Notes: generated from the letters alone by a model not told the origin. A stretch of 64,000 nucleotides of DNA from Trichormus sp. M33_DOE_039 (GCA_015296085.1 DVDT01000021.1:1-64000), one strand, 5' to 3'; positions 1-10,686 are shown, counted from the stretch's first letter. Numbers and translations: made by a program.

Positions 1-2
1 CA

Positions 3-200
3 CAAATCTTTCAAAGATTACACCCAGCATTTACTTTCTCCTCTGATGCTCCTGAGTATCCATCTGCCCTTCTCGGTTATGCTTGCGCTCTCTCTCCCAT
101 TGCTCTTATTATCCAGCTACTAGTCACCTTGACAGGGCTAGTGCTGAGTGCTGTTAGCGGAGTGGGGTGTAAACAGTGTGCTGAGTTAGGAAGTCAATAA
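3..200 (+). CDS. possible C-terminal end of an unidentified ORF (left edge)
   Basis: One plus-strand frame is open from the left edge to a TAA at 198..200, giving about 65 residues with a hydrophobic stretch in the middle and a CxxC near the end. I do not recognise it. It would converge with cydA. The stretch is short and cut by the edge, so an open frame could be chance. The sequence left of this window would settle it. Confidence 0.2.
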   Translation, partial: QIFQRLHPAFTFSSDAPEYPSALLGYACALSPIALIIQLLVTLTGLVLSAVSGVGCKQCAELGSQ

Positions 201-255
201 TCAATAGTCATTCATCAGTCATTAGCTATCTTCCTCTGCTGTCTGTCACCTATTA

Positions 256-1701
256 CTACTCCCTAGCTTCAACAGGACGCTCATCGGGGATAAATTCTCC
301 TGGAGTGGTATCAATGGCAGGTTTGGTGATTTCTGTTCCTGGGATTGGTAATTCTAGGTTTGGCCCTGTACGGATGATGCGGCTACCAAAGTACATGGCT
401 GTGATAAACAAGATGGTATAAACTATAGCAAAGCCAGTGAGTGAAACTAAAACATTACTGGCTGGTAACTGGGAAGCAGAATCAACGGTGCGAATTTGTC
501 CGTATAGCGTCCACGGTTGTCTACCGACACAACGCACAATCCAACCAGATTCTACAGCGATGTATCCTAAAGGTGCAGCCAATACCCAAGCCCACATTAA
601 CCAACGCTGCTGACTAATATTTTCGGCTGCAAGTTTACCACGCAGCCATTGCAGGGTACTCAACAGCATTAAGCCTACAAAGAAAAAGCCAATGCCAATC
701 ATGGTACGAAAGGCGTAGTAAATTAAACCTACCATGTGGGGGCGATCGCTCGGTTTCCACTCTTTCAAACCGCGCACAGGTTCGGAAAGGTTCTGTTGAA
801 ATTCCAGGATGTAACCTAGCGCATTGGGAATAGTGATTTCCCAATCATTTTTCTCGGCTTTCTCGTTGGGTATCGCCAGTAAACTCCAGTCCGCAGGTTG
901 TCCAGCTGGTGTTGATTCCCACTGGGCTTCCATTGCGGCTAGTTTTGTGGGTTGATAGTGATAAACTTGTTCGCCGCTTAAATGTCCAATATATATTTGT
1001 AATGGAGCAACTGCGATCGCAGCTGCTAAAGCAATCTTCAAAGATTTAGCAAAAAACTCAGCATGGTGTTGCTGAAGAATATACCAAGCACTAATCCCAC
1101 CAATCACAAATAAAGATGTTTCCAGTGTGGCAAAAAACATATGCAGCACACTGTTGACCATAAAGGGATTTAAAATTGCTTGAAAATAATCATGAACTAC
1201 AAATTTACCATTGACTAATTCCCCTCCGGCGGGAGTTTGCATCCACGAATTAGCCGTTAAAATCCAAACTGTGGAAAGGTTTGCACCCACAGCTACCAAA
1301 ATAGTTGAAAGATAGTGAATTGCAGGATTCACTCTCTCCCAACCGAATAACATAATTCCTAAAAAAGCCGCTTCTAGCATGAACGCCCAAGAAGCTTCAA
1401 AACCAATTACACTACCAAAAAAGTTACCTACTGCTTCTGAAAAAGGGGCCCAATTCGTGCCGAATTGAAATTCCATTGGGATACCAGTAGCCACACCTAT
1501 GCCAAAATTCAGCACGTAAAATTTAGACCAAAATCGCGCATGAAGATAATAGTCTGGATTTTTAGTTTTGAGCCAAATTCCTTCCACAATTACTAAATAA
1601 ATTCCCATCCCTGTAGTCAGTACAGGCCAAAGCATATGAAAGATTGCGGTCAGGGCAAATTGCATCCGTGATAGCACTACGGAATCGGATAAAAATTCCA
1701 T
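256..1701 (-). CDS. cydA: cytochrome bd-type quinol oxidase subunit I
   Basis: CydA is the haem-bearing subunit of cytochrome bd oxidase, which oxidises quinol and reduces O2 to water without pumping protons. The 481-residue protein has multiple membrane helices. His22 sits in the FHMLWP segment expected for the haem b595 ligand, a FEASWAFMLEAAF segment carries the two conserved acidic residues, LHM provides the second His, and GRQPW lies near the end. The TKLAAMEAQWE segment corresponds to the quinol-binding Q-loop. The length fits the short Q-loop (CIO-like) branch. The gene starts at an ATG. Its usual partner cydB is not found in the 255 nt downstream within the window, so it must lie further left or elsewhere. 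Confidence 0.95.
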   Translation of the reverse strand: MEFLSDSVVLSRMQFALTAIFHMLWPVLTTGMGIYLVIVEGIWLKTKNPDYYLHARFWSKFYVLNFGIGVATGIPMEFQFGTNWAPFSEAVGNFFGSVIGFEASWAFMLEAAFLGIMLFGWERVNPAIHYLSTILVAVGANLSTVWILTANSWMQTPAGGELVNGKFVVHDYFQAILNPFMVNSVLHMFFATLETSLFVIGGISAWYILQQHHAEFFAKSLKIALAAAIAVAPLQIYIGHLSGEQVYHYQPTKLAAMEAQWESTPAGQPADWSLLAIPNEKAEKNDWEITIPNALGYILEFQQNLSEPVRGLKEWKPSDRPHMVGLIYYAFRTMIGIGFFFVGLMLLSTLQWLRGKLAAENISQQRWLMWAWVLAAPLGYIAVESGWIVRCVGRQPWTLYGQIRTVDSASQLPASNVLVSLTGFAIVYTILFITAMYFGSRIIRTGPNLELPIPGTEITKPAIDTTPGEFIPDERPVEARE

Positions 1702-2155
1702 GCCTGTATTCCCCTATTTATGAAAGATTCAGCGTCATTACAGGTATAAAAACTTTAGACGAATTGTAATTTTATATTGATTTATGTAAGGATTATTTAA
1801 CTATAATGATAATTGATTTTTATGAAAACTACTGTCATATGTAAATTCTTGATTAATGGATAATTTATGATTTTTTTGGTGGTAAGAATTTATGAGATTT
1901 TTTTAGGTGGTCACAATTTTTCAATGCCCAATAAATCGGCTGTTTACTTACTTGGTAAACTCTATTTTGTTAAGATTACATCTACCCATAGACAGGGAAA
2001 GTTTTTCTCAATTTTGGGATGATTAGTGATATTGGTCAAAAGACAATTAGTCAAACTTTACATAAAAAAGTCTTGGATTAGCTCAATAAATAGCAAACCA
2101 AGACTTAAAGTGTATTTTTTGGTTTTTAGCAACCATTATTTTAATTTCCGCCTAC
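1702..2155. other. AT-rich intergenic spacer between cydA and a small membrane protein gene
   Basis: This 454-nt spacer lies upstream of cydA and downstream of the next minus-strand gene. It is AT-rich, contains many stops in all frames, and should hold the cydA promoter. I see no convincing gene, strong hairpin or recognisable operator in it. Confidence 0.6.
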
Positions 2156-2488
2156 TTACTTATTGTCCATCTTGCCAACTATACTTTTCTTAGTGCGCTC
2201 TACATCACGTCTTAAAGCCTCCATCCTCTGGATTGACAGGCGATTTATCCAAATTATCAATGAGGACGAAATTACGCCTGTTGTAGCAGTTAACGTTCCT
2301 TCACTTCTGTATCCCCAAAGAATCAATAAAGCACCTACTGTACTCACAGACAAAGAAATGAGGCTTGAGATCAACACAAGGTTAAACATTTGCTGTGCTT
2401 GCCGGAGAGATTCATACAGAACATCTAACTTTATCTTGGTCAAAGGATCTAGTTGGGGCGTGTTATAGTACCCGTAATTGTTGCTCAT
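2156..2488 (-). CDS. small two-helix membrane protein, function unknown
   Basis: The 110-residue product has a polar N-terminus rich in Tyr and Asn, then two hydrophobic stretches (about residues 38-60 and 66-84) that look like a transmembrane hairpin, and a basic C-terminal tail. The layout of helix, YRSEG turn, helix and an INRLSIQRMEALRRDVER tail resembles small cyanobacterial two-helix domains that accompany conflict or signalling proteins (the TRADD-N-associated type), but I cannot confirm that without a profile search. It stands alone, with ald behind it on the same strand 128 nt away. The overlapping plus-strand ORF is a shadow. Confidence 0.7.
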   Translation of the reverse strand: MSNNYGYYNTPQLDPLTKIKLDVLYESLRQAQQMFNLVLISSLISLSVSTVGALLILWGYRSEGTLTATTGVISSSLIIWINRLSIQRMEALRRDVERTKKSIVGKMDNK

Positions 2489-2616
2489 TGGTTCTAGTTT
2501 TCGTAAGCTAAGTAATCAACACGTAGTTATTTGAGCCACTGGCGAACCAATGGCTTATCAATCTCTCGGCTTATGAGGTAACACGAGGTAAAGGTGCGAC
2601 CAAGTAAGAGTGAATT

Positions 2617-3708
2617 CTAACTGACTAAATCAGGAAATACTTCTTGCACAGCCGGATGTACTAAACGGTGATTCTGCACATTCAAACCTTTGGCTAAGGC
2701 GGGGTTAACGTCTAAAGCTTTGAGTCCCAAATTTGCCAACTGCACCACATAAGGTAGTGTACTGTTATTTAGGGCTTGGGTAGCCGTCCAAGGGACTGCG
2801 CCTGGCATATTGGGAACGCCATAATGCACTACACCTTCCTCGATGTACACAGGGTTGGTGTGAGATGTAGCATGTAAGGTTTCTACACAACCACCTTGGT
2901 CAACTGCAACGTCAACGATGACTGCACCAGGGTGCATTTGTTTCACCAATTCGCGGTTAACTAGAATAGGTGCTCTCCGTCCCAGTACCAACACAGCACC
3001 TACAAGTAAATCTGCTGCTTTCACAGCTGCTTCAATGTGAGCAGAGTTACTGTACAGCAATTCCACTCTCGAACCAAAGATTGTTTCTAAATAAGATAAA
3101 CGCTCTACATTCACATCTAAAATTTGTACCGCTGCACCCATACCAACGGCGATTCTGGCGGCTTCTGTACCGACTACACCACCACCTAAAATTACTACTT
3201 GGCCTGGTTTCACTCCAGGGACACCACCTAAAAGCACACCTCTACCACCTTGTTGACGTTCCAAGAAACGTGCGCCAAATTGTACGGCCAGTCTACCAGC
3301 AATGATACTCATGGGAGTCAGCAAAGGTAGTTTGTTTGGGCCTGATTGCTCTACGGTTTCGTAGGCGATCGCACAAATGCCAGAATCAATTAAGTTCTCT
3401 GTTAATTTGCGATCGGCTGCTAAATGCAGATAAGTGAACAATATCTGCTCTTTTCGCAAGAATTTATATTCACTAGCCAGTGGTTCTTTTACCTTCACCA
3501 CTAATTCCCGATTCCACACTGCTTCGGCTGTGGAAACAATTTCCGCCCCTACATTTTGATAATCTGCATCTGTAAACCCAGCACCATTACCAGCTTGAGT
3601 CTCAACAAAAATACTGTGGCCGTTTTCTCGCAAAACCCTTACACTAGAAGGGCTTAAGCCAACTCGAAACTCTTGATCCTTCGTCTCTTTGGGAACGCCG
3701 ATTTCCAT
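2617..3708 (-). CDS. ald: alanine dehydrogenase
   Basis: Ald catalyses the reversible NAD-dependent deamination of L-alanine to pyruvate and ammonium. The 363-residue protein opens with the family's MEIGVPKE. It carries the substrate-site Lys in VVKVKEP, the His in FTYLHLAAD, a Rossmann loop GGGVVG with EAARIA after it, and the DVAVDQGG segment with the catalytic Asp. Length and motif order are normal for the family, and the ATG start fits. In cyanobacteria the enzyme is linked to alanine use and nitrogen metabolism. The gene is divergent from the Hli gene; the shared spacer is 3709..3996. Confidence 0.96.
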   Translation of the reverse strand: MEIGVPKETKDQEFRVGLSPSSVRVLRENGHSIFVETQAGNGAGFTDADYQNVGAEIVSTAEAVWNRELVVKVKEPLASEYKFLRKEQILFTYLHLAADRKLTENLIDSGICAIAYETVEQSGPNKLPLLTPMSIIAGRLAVQFGARFLERQQGGRGVLLGGVPGVKPGQVVILGGGVVGTEAARIAVGMGAAVQILDVNVERLSYLETIFGSRVELLYSNSAHIEAAVKAADLLVGAVLVLGRRAPILVNRELVKQMHPGAVIVDVAVDQGGCVETLHATSHTNPVYIEEGVVHYGVPNMPGAVPWTATQALNNSTLPYVVQLANLGLKALDVNPALAKGLNVQNHRLVHPAVQEVFPDLVS

Positions 3709-3879
3709 ATAAAGCCTCTGCTTAATTTTTTGTTTAATTTAGCCTGCCAGTCTCAAACTGACACTTCCGTATTCGGGATAGCTATCTACCACATTAGTTT
3801 TCCCTATTTCAATTCCCCAAACCTCAAACTACTTATCCCTTGACGATTACCCGATTGTTTCTACAATATATAAAGAATA

Positions 3880-3897
3880 ATTACAAATTGTTAACGA
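3880..3897 (+). promoter_or_regulatory. candidate HLR1-like element upstream of the Hli gene
   Basis: TTACAAATTGTTAACG resembles the HLR1 direct repeat bound by RpaB (two TTACAA-type hexamers four bases apart). The first repeat is perfect and the second has about two mismatches. It lies about 100 nt before the Hli start, with a TATCAT -10-like hexamer near 3941. The placement makes sense for a high-light gene, but the match is imperfect. Confidence 0.3.
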
Positions 3898-3996
3898 GCT
3901 TTTGCAGAACTGCTTAAGTTATCCTGACATTCAAGCTCTGCTATCATCTCAAAACTCATTATTAAGTCCCGTCTGCCGCAAAGAGGTTTTTGGAAT

Positions 3997-4167
3997 ATGT
4001 CACAAGTACAACCCACAGTCAGCCCCAAACTAGAAGAGCCGAAATTTGGCTTTAATGAATATGCTGAACGCTTGAACGGTAGAGCCGCCATGATTGGCTT
4101 TCTTTTGATGGTGGTAATTGAATATGTCACCAATCAAGGTGTTCTTTCTTGGCTTGGTCTTAAGTAG
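3997..4167 (+). CDS. high-light-inducible protein (HLIP/SCP family)
   Basis: This 56-residue protein ends in one transmembrane helix with the chlorophyll-binding signature AERLNGRAAMIGF (residues 23-35), the hallmark of the LHC-related Hli family. Known members bind chlorophyll and carotenoid in thylakoids, protect photosystem assembly and chlorophyll biosynthesis, and dissipate excess light energy. The N-terminus is a short polar tail. An AAGAGG ribosome-binding sequence lies about 10 nt before the ATG. It is monocistronic, followed at once by a strong terminator. I leave the symbol empty because the paralogue cannot be told apart. Confidence 0.93.
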   Translation: MSQVQPTVSPKLEEPKFGFNEYAERLNGRAAMIGFLLMVVIEYVTNQGVLSWLGLK

Positions 4168-4204
4168 TTCTTACTGTTGAAGTTGTAAGCTAGTAATTAG
4201 AAGA

Positions 4205-4239
4205 GTTAAAACCAGCTGGAACTTCTAGCTGGTTTTAAC
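4205..4239 (+). terminator. stem-loop terminator after the Hli gene
   Basis: Arms GTTAAAACCAGCT (4205..4217) and AGCTGGTTTTAAC (4227..4239) pair perfectly over 13 bp around a 9-nt loop. It begins 38 nt after the Hli stop. The T-rich right arm serves as part of the tail. The rest of the spacer to 4484 shows nothing clear. Confidence 0.75.
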
Positions 4240-4484
4240 TGTATTAACTAATAATGGAATACCTAGACACAAATTACCCTTGATATTTATGAGGCGCACT
4301 CTTTGAGTGCTAGTAACAGCTTCAACTTGCAAATACTTGACGCAAGGGAGTTAATTACTATAAATACTTATAAACTTAAGGAAATTATAATCTTTTTCAG
4401 AAGCCTTTTCTGGAGAAGGGCAATTTGCAGATAAGGTATTCTGAGTAAATCAACAAAAAGGTAATCTGGATAAACCAAGCTGTG

Positions 4485-4778
4485 ATGAACGCTGTATTAC
4501 CTCGTTTTTTAAAGTCAGCCTACCGAAGAGAACCCATCGTCAGCATCTTGATGACTATGGGTGTAGTAGATGCCTTAATTGGTGGATTAGATGATAGTTG
4601 GTCATTATTTGCTGTGGGTTTGGGGACAGCAGGTGTTACACTCGCTTTCAAACTGTGGCGCAATAGCCAGCAGCAACGCCCCGTAACAGAAGAGCCTGTA
4701 GTACATTATTTACCGCCTCGCTCATCTAGTCCGACTTTGCCTATGCTCACTGTAGAAAAGAAAAAACCTCCGTACTAA
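4485..4778 (+). CDS. small conserved membrane protein, function unknown
   Basis: The 97-residue product has a basic start (RFLKSAYRREP), two hydrophobic segments (about 18-35 and 41-56) separated by GGLDDSW, and a Pro/Ser-rich basic tail ending KKKPPY. This looks like a two-helix membrane protein with both ends on the same side. The frame also offers a GTG one codon earlier (4482); I chose the ATG. I do not recognise a family. The WD40 gene follows on the same strand after 199 nt. Confidence 0.6.
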   Translation: MNAVLPRFLKSAYRREPIVSILMTMGVVDALIGGLDDSWSLFAVGLGTAGVTLAFKLWRNSQQQRPVTEEPVVHYLPPRSSSPTLPMLTVEKKKPPY

Positions 4779-4977
4779 AAGGCAAATGGCAACAGGTAAA
4801 AGTAAAAAGCAAGAAAGCTTAATTTTATGATGCTTTCGTCTATTTTAGGTGCTGGCTTTGTTCCCGCCATGCCGTACTAGAGAGTGGAGAGTAGTAGTGC
4901 GATTATACTTTTGTAAGCAACTATCTACCCGTTTGTACATATTGTGATCGGTTTACGTGACTAGGTGAGGAAAAACA

Positions 4978-6033
4978 GTGAGGAGAGAGGGAAAAGACGG
5001 CCTGTATTTGATTTTGGCACTCATGGCGGCGATCGCTGTGCCGATAAATCTCTGGTCAGGATTAAAAATTGCTCCGGCTTATGCTAACCCAGCCGTAAAT
5101 ACCCCAGAAACAACAGGAGCATTTACCAATCCCCGCCTCCTCCAAAGCATCATGGGACATCAGGGAACTGTGAAATCTTTAGCCTTTAGTCCAGATGGTA
5201 AAATGCTGGCTAGTGGTGGTGCTTACAATGACGGGATTATCAGAATGTGGAATCCCATCACAGGAAAAAAAGTAGGCAGTATCAGTAAAGCCCAAACAAC
5301 AACAGTAGAATCTTTAGTGATTTCTCCAGATGGTCAAACTTTAGTTAGTTGTGGTAGCGATAACACAATAAATCTGTGGAATCTCAAAACTAATAAATTT
5401 ACACGCTCTTTTGTGGGACATAGTGCTAGTGTTCTGTCTTTAGCAGTATCTCCTGATAGTAAAGTTCTCGTCAGTGGTGCTTTAGATGGAATTCGGATGT
5501 GGGATTTGCTACAACAACGCCCACTGGCTACATTAGTCCGCTTTGATAACACAATCCACACAGTAGCCATGAGTCCCGATGGTCAGACTATAGCTAGTGG
5601 TGATAAAAGAGGTGTAATTAAGCTGTGGAATTTAAGTACTGGTAAGTTAATCAGGGGATTTGTAGCCCATACTGATGCAGTTACGGATATTGCTTACACT
5701 CCTGATGGACAGAACTTAGTAACTTCTAGTCGCGATCGCACCATCAAACTTTGGAATCTCACCTCTACTGCATCAGTGTATACCCTCACCGGACACAACA
5801 ATTGGGTAAATGCGATCGCTATTAACCCTAATGGACAAATCTTAGCCAGTGCGGGTAGAGATGGGATTAAAATGTGGGATTTAACTACGGGTGAGTTATT
5901 AAAGACACTAATTGGACACAGTGATTGGGTCAGTGCGATCGCTTTTAGCCGTGATGGACAAATGTTGGCTAGTGGCGGATTTGATGGGAGAGTCAATATC
6001 TGGGGGAATCCATCCCTTGCAGTTCGGAAATGA
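4978..6033 (+). CDS. secreted or membrane-anchored WD40-repeat protein
   Basis: The 351-residue protein has an N-terminal hydrophobic segment ending in a possible signal-peptidase site (near residue 36), then seven WD40 repeats forming one beta-propeller. Typical units are visible: GHQGTVKSLAFSPDG, WNPITGKK, DRTIKLWNL, GHSDWVSAIAFSRDG. WD40 propellers are interaction scaffolds, and no catalytic domain is attached. The start is a GTG, supported by AGGTGAGG about 8 nt upstream. The partner is unknown. With one signal sequence and one propeller it would act outside the cytoplasm, unlike the large WD40 kinases and NTPases common in these genomes. Confidence 0.88.
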   Translation: MRREGKDGLYLILALMAAIAVPINLWSGLKIAPAYANPAVNTPETTGAFTNPRLLQSIMGHQGTVKSLAFSPDGKMLASGGAYNDGIIRMWNPITGKKVGSISKAQTTTVESLVISPDGQTLVSCGSDNTINLWNLKTNKFTRSFVGHSASVLSLAVSPDSKVLVSGALDGIRMWDLLQQRPLATLVRFDNTIHTVAMSPDGQTIASGDKRGVIKLWNLSTGKLIRGFVAHTDAVTDIAYTPDGQNLVTSSRDRTIKLWNLTSTASVYTLTGHNNWVNAIAINPNGQILASAGRDGIKMWDLTTGELLKTLIGHSDWVSAIAFSRDGQMLASGGFDGRVNIWGNPSLAVRK

Positions 6034-6191
6034 AAGGGAACGGGAAAGAGGAAAGAGGAAATTTGGTAGTCCCTAATAGGGATTCAATTTTTTATTGCAC
6101 CGGAACTACTACAATGACTATGGATGCTAGATAATGGGAAAGCTTTGACATTTACTAGTAAATCTAGCTTGGAACAACAGAACTAATACCT

Positions 6192-7979
6192 ATGCGAACT
6201 CACTATTGCGGCGAACTCCGAAAAGAAGATATTGGAGAAACTGTTACCTTATATGGATGGGTAGACCGTCGCCGCGATCATGGGGGCGTGATATTTTTAG
6301 ATTTACGCGATCGCTCAGGCACTGTCCAGATTGTCAGCGATCCGCAGCGCACCCCAGATTCCTACGAACAGGCTAACTCTCTACGTAATGAATACGTTGT
6401 GCAGATTACAGGTAGAGTCACACAACGTCCCGAAGAATCCCTGAATAGCCGCATCCCTACAGGCGGAGTAGAAATTTACGCCGATCAAATCACGCTGCTG
6501 AATGCTGTGCGGAAGCAGTTACCTTTCCAGGTCTCCAGTGCGGACACCGAAACCGTGCGGGAAGAATTGCGGCTGAAATATCGTTACTTGGATTTACGAC
6601 GCGATCGCATGGCGCGGAATATACAGCTACGCCATCAAGTCGTGAAAGCCATGCGCCGCTACTTGGAAGACATAGAGGGTTTTATTGAAGTTGAAACCCC
6701 AGTCCTCACCCGTTCTACCCCAGAAGGTGCAAGAGATTATATTCTACCGAGTCGAGTTAACCCTGGGGAATGGTTCGCTCTACCCCAATCACCACAACTA
6801 TTTAAACAAATATTGATGGTATCGGGCATGGATAGATACTATCAAATTGCCCGTTGCTTCCGGGATGAAGACTTACGCGCCGACAGACAGCCAGAATTTA
6901 CACAATTGGACATGGAAATGAGTTTCATGTCCCAAGCAGAAATTATTGCCCTTAACGAGAAGTTAGTTAGTTATATCTTCAAAACCGTCAAAGGGATAGA
7001 ATTACATACTCCCTTCCCCCGTCTCACCTACACTGAGGCGATGGAACGTTACGGAAGCGATAAACCAGATACCCGCTACGGCTTAGAACTAGTCAACGTT
7101 TCCGATGTTTTGAAAGACTCCGGTTTTAAAGTCTTTCGGGATGCGATCGCCCACGGTGGAATTGTCAAAATTCTCCCCATCCCCAACGGTAACGACCAAA
7201 TTTCTAACGTCCGCATCAAACCAGGTGGCGATTTATTCAAAGAAGCCAGTGAAGCTGGTGCGAAAGGTTTAGCTTATATCCGTGTCCGGGAGAACGGCGA
7301 AATTGACACCATCGGCGCGATTAAAGACAACCTTTCCGAAGAACAAAAGCAAGAAATCTTAAAGCGTACAGGCGCGCAACCAGGGCATTTGTTACTCTTT
7401 GGTGCAGGTGATGCGGTCACTGTCAATAAGACTTTAGATAGATTACGTCAAGTCGTTGCCAAGGAATTCAACTTGATTGATCCCGAAAAAATTAATCTTC
7501 TCTGGATCGTCGATTTCCCCATGTTTGAGTGGAATGCAGACGAAAAACGCCTCGAAGCATTACACCATCCATTTACCGCACCTCATCCCGATGACTTGCA
7601 AGACTTAAAAACTGCTCGCGCTCAGGCTTATGATTTAGTCTTCAACGGCTTTGAAGTTGGTGGTGGTAGTCTACGGATTTACCAACGTGACATCCAAGAA
7701 CAGGTGTTTGAAGCCATTGGTTTGTCCCCAGAGGAAGCACAAAATAAATTTGGATTTCTCTTGGAAGCCTTTGAATATGGTACACCGCCGCATGGTGGCA
7801 TCGCCTACGGTTTAGATCGATTGGTCATGTTACTGAGTGGAGAAGAATCCATTCGGGATGTCATCGCTTTTCCTAAGACACAGCAGGCTCGTTGTATGTT
7901 GACAGACGCACCTTCTGGTGTAGATGTCAAGCAATTGAAAGAACTGCACGTTGCTTCTACATACAAGCCCAAGGCTTAA
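6192..7979 (+). CDS. aspS: aspartyl-tRNA synthetase
   Basis: AspS charges tRNA-Asp with aspartate. The 595-residue length is typical of the bacterial type. An N-terminal OB-fold anticodon domain ([20 protein letters not shown]) is followed by the class IIb catalytic core: motif 2 [18 protein letters not shown] and motif 3 [17 protein letters not shown] insertion domain sits between them (about residues 280-415). The start [10 protein letters not shown] is standard. It lies alone between a WD40 gene and the convergent comM. Confidence 0.97.
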   Translation: MRTHYCGELRKEDIGETVTLYGWVDRRRDHGGVIFLDLRDRSGTVQIVSDPQRTPDSYEQANSLRNEYVVQITGRVTQRPEESLNSRIPTGGVEIYADQITLLNAVRKQLPFQVSSADTETVREELRLKYRYLDLRRDRMARNIQLRHQVVKAMRRYLEDIEGFIEVETPVLTRSTPEGARDYILPSRVNPGEWFALPQSPQLFKQILMVSGMDRYYQIARCFRDEDLRADRQPEFTQLDMEMSFMSQAEIIALNEKLVSYIFKTVKGIELHTPFPRLTYTEAMERYGSDKPDTRYGLELVNVSDVLKDSGFKVFRDAIAHGGIVKILPIPNGNDQISNVRIKPGGDLFKEASEAGAKGLAYIRVRENGEIDTIGAIKDNLSEEQKQEILKRTGAQPGHLLLFGAGDAVTVNKTLDRLRQVVAKEFNLIDPEKINLLWIVDFPMFEWNADEKRLEALHHPFTAPHPDDLQDLKTARAQAYDLVFNGFEVGGGSLRIYQRDIQEQVFEAIGLSPEEAQNKFGFLLEAFEYGTPPHGGIAYGLDRLVMLLSGEESIRDVIAFPKTQQARCMLTDAPSGVDVKQLKELHVASTYKPKA

Positions 7980-8018
7980 GGGAGAGAGGAGGAAAGCAGG
8001 GGTGCAGGGGCAGGAACT

Positions 8019-8042
8019 CTACCTCACAGGTGTAGGTTTTTT
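8019..8042 (+). terminator. weak terminator after aspS
   Basis: TACCT and AGGTGTA arms form a short imperfect stem directly followed by a run of six T about 40 nt beyond the aspS stop. Just downstream (8070-8112) GTGTAAGGG/GTATAGGGG heptamer-type repeats fill the spacer up to the convergent comM. Confidence 0.45.
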
Positions 8043-8209
8043 ACTCTTTACCTATAAGACACTGTTTTAGGGTGTAAGGGTTTAAGGGTATAGGGGTGTA
8101 GGGGTGTAGGCGTGGATGAAAATATCATTCTGTTGTTGGTTTGATAGTCATCACTCACTGCTCTATTAGAAACCTACACTTGTCAGAGGAACTCTACCCT
8201 GTCACCTTC

Positions 8210-9739
8210 CTACTGCATTCTATCTATGGTGCGATATTGGATCGCTTCTGCGACATGATGGACTTTGAGTTCTTCCTCGCCTGCTAAATCTGCGATGGTG
8301 CGGGCGACTTTAAGGATGCGATCGCTTGCTCTGGCAGATAAGCCTAATTTATTAATTGCAGCTTCTAATAAACTCCGGCTCGCATCATCTAGTTTGCACC
8401 ATTTCGATAGATGTCGGCTTTGCATTTGGGCATTGCAGAGCAAATTGAGTTCATTTTGAAACCGAGTAGTGGCGCGATCGCGTGCTTGTTGTACTCGCTC
8501 CAGTAAAGTCCCAGAAGTTTCTCCTGTGGGTTGCTGGGTAATTTCTGCTGGTTTTAAACGATTCACCGCCACTTGTAAATCAATTCTATCCATCAAGGGG
8601 CCGGAAAGTTTTGCCCAATAGTGTTCCCGTTGCCTAGGTGAACAACTACACTGTTGAATTGTATCGCCGTAATAGCCACAAGGACAGGGATTGGTACTGG
8701 CGACTAAAGTAAATTGTGCGGGAAAGGTCACTGATTGTCTGGTGCGGGATATGGTGACAAAACCATCTTCTAAAGGCTGACGCAGGAATTCTAAGACATC
8801 CCGCTTAAACTCTGTGAGTTCGTCCAGAAACAATACACCTCGGTGAGATAAAGAGATTTCCCCCGGACGAGGAAAACCGCCACCACCGACTAAAGACGGC
8901 CCTGATGCGGAATGATGGGGACTACGAAACGGGCGATCGCGGACTAATGAGCCACGATTCTTTAATAAACCAGCAACAGAGTAAATCCGAGTCACCTCCA
9001 AAGCTTCTGCAAAAGCCAAAGGTGGCATAATTCCTGGTAAACGGCGAGCTAACATTGTTTTGCCGCTTCCTGGTGGCCCGACGAAAATTAAATTGTGTCC
9101 CCCAGCTGCTGCAATTTCTAAGGCTCGACGCGCATGAGCCTGTCCTTTGACATCTTTTAAGTCAGCGATCGCTTGAACTATTGGTGGTACATCCTTTGCT
9201 ACATCTAACTTTACAGGTTTGTGCTTCCCTGGATTGTTCAATAAATCAACCACTTCCGCCACATTTTTACAGCCGTAGACATCTAACCCTTGAACAATCG
9301 CTGCTTCTTGAGCATTATCCATTGGTACTACTAAACCAGCAATTCCCATGTTTTCAGCAGCCGCAGCAATGGGTAAAACACCAGCTACTGGACGTAAACT
9401 CCCATCTAAAGACACTTCCCCTAAAAAAATATAATCTCCTAATAAATCAGCACTCACTTGCTCAGAAGCTGCCAAAATGCCCATGCTAATCGGCAAATCG
9501 AAACACGGGCCTTCCTTACGTAAATCGGCCGGTGTTAAGTTAATCACAATTTTTCGCATCGGAAAGGCAAAACCCGCATTTTTCAAAGTGGCTTTGACTC
9601 TCTCTTTTGACTCTTGAACCGCCGAATCTGGTAGCCCTAAAACCACAATTCCCGGTAAACCCCCTGAAACATCCACTTCTACACCGACTTTCACCGCATC
9701 GATGCCGACAATTGACGCACTCCAGACTCTAGCAAGCAT
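8210..9739 (-). CDS. comM: Mg-chelatase-like AAA+ ATPase, ComM/YifB family
   Basis: ComM is a hexameric helicase that extends heteroduplex during natural transformation; the cyanobacterial homologues are usually assigned the same role. The 509-residue protein has an N-terminal ChlI-like/Lon-protease-fold domain (1-170), Walker A GPPGSGKT at 221-228, Walker B GVLFLDELTEF, a CPCGYYGD Cys-containing loop, and a C-terminal Mg-chelatase lid domain. Length and order are normal. It is divergent from the HIT gene with a 42-nt spacer, so the two promoters overlap. Confidence 0.93.
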   Translation of the reverse strand: MLARVWSASIVGIDAVKVGVEVDVSGGLPGIVVLGLPDSAVQESKERVKATLKNAGFAFPMRKIVINLTPADLRKEGPCFDLPISMGILAASEQVSADLLGDYIFLGEVSLDGSLRPVAGVLPIAAAAENMGIAGLVVPMDNAQEAAIVQGLDVYGCKNVAEVVDLLNNPGKHKPVKLDVAKDVPPIVQAIADLKDVKGQAHARRALEIAAAGGHNLIFVGPPGSGKTMLARRLPGIMPPLAFAEALEVTRIYSVAGLLKNRGSLVRDRPFRSPHHSASGPSLVGGGGFPRPGEISLSHRGVLFLDELTEFKRDVLEFLRQPLEDGFVTISRTRQSVTFPAQFTLVASTNPCPCGYYGDTIQQCSCSPRQREHYWAKLSGPLMDRIDLQVAVNRLKPAEITQQPTGETSGTLLERVQQARDRATTRFQNELNLLCNAQMQSRHLSKWCKLDDASRSLLEAAINKLGLSARASDRILKVARTIADLAGEEELKVHHVAEAIQYRTIDRMQ

Positions 9740-9778
9740 TGGTTAAATATTTCTTCTATAAACCTTTAGAATCTCTAG

Positions 9779-10150
<372 letters not shown>

Positions 10151-10686
10151 TTAAAGTTAATTAATCTCATCTTTTAGACAATACCTGCGCCATTTTCTGG
10201 CGGTGAACTGACACAGCTAATACTGTGCATTCAGAAAATCTTGTGGGATGGTCATCTTGACTGTCCCGCATAGGCATATTGTCCATACCACAAGAAATAT
10301 TGAATTATATTTTAAGCACTATTTGAGTTTTATCAGTTCAGTAGCTGGGGTTGAGTAAAGCAAAACCCGACGCAGTTGCTGAATTATCTGACACGTAACT
10401 GTTCCGCGTCTTAGTATCTCAAAGCAACCTACAAATCAAAACTTTTTTCGATTGTATTTTGCTCTGTTGCTTACGTCTCATATTTTCATATTTAAGAGGC
10501 CACAGAAACAAGTTTCGCCTTAGCGGTAAATGCAAAATAAAAATCCTTCAATCAAAGCGTGATTCATGCTTCATTCTACGTATAAAATTTATAAAAACGT
10601 CTTTAATATATAGTGTTTTTACTGTTGCTTTAGTATTGAAAACTCACATAATATTTACCACATCATTTTTTCTTATGTGAGCTATT
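10151..10686. other. AT-rich spacer with an imperfect hairpin
   Basis: This 536-nt spacer follows the HIT gene. The only clear structure is the hairpin listed at 10245..10267. A TTG-started 73-codon frame at 10459..10680 is not convincing: its composition is basic and hydrophobic and it has no ribosome-binding site. Confidence 0.5.
10245..10267 (+). other. 10-bp hairpin downstream of the HIT gene
   Basis: GGGATGGTCA and TGACTGTCCC (outer pairs G-C, two central G.T wobbles) fold around a TCT loop. There is no T-run after it, so it may be an RNA stability element rather than a terminator. It is enclosed by an outer CTTGTGG/CCACAAG inverted repeat about 40 nt apart. Confidence 0.4.

Noticed and set aside
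3891-4133. 80-codon minus-strand frame over the Hli gene
   Set aside because: It is antisense to a clear Hli coding sequence with a good ribosome-binding site.
10459-10680. 73-codon plus-strand frame before the small hypothetical gene
   Set aside because: TTG start, no ribosome-binding site, basic/hydrophobic composition typical of AT-rich non-coding DNA.
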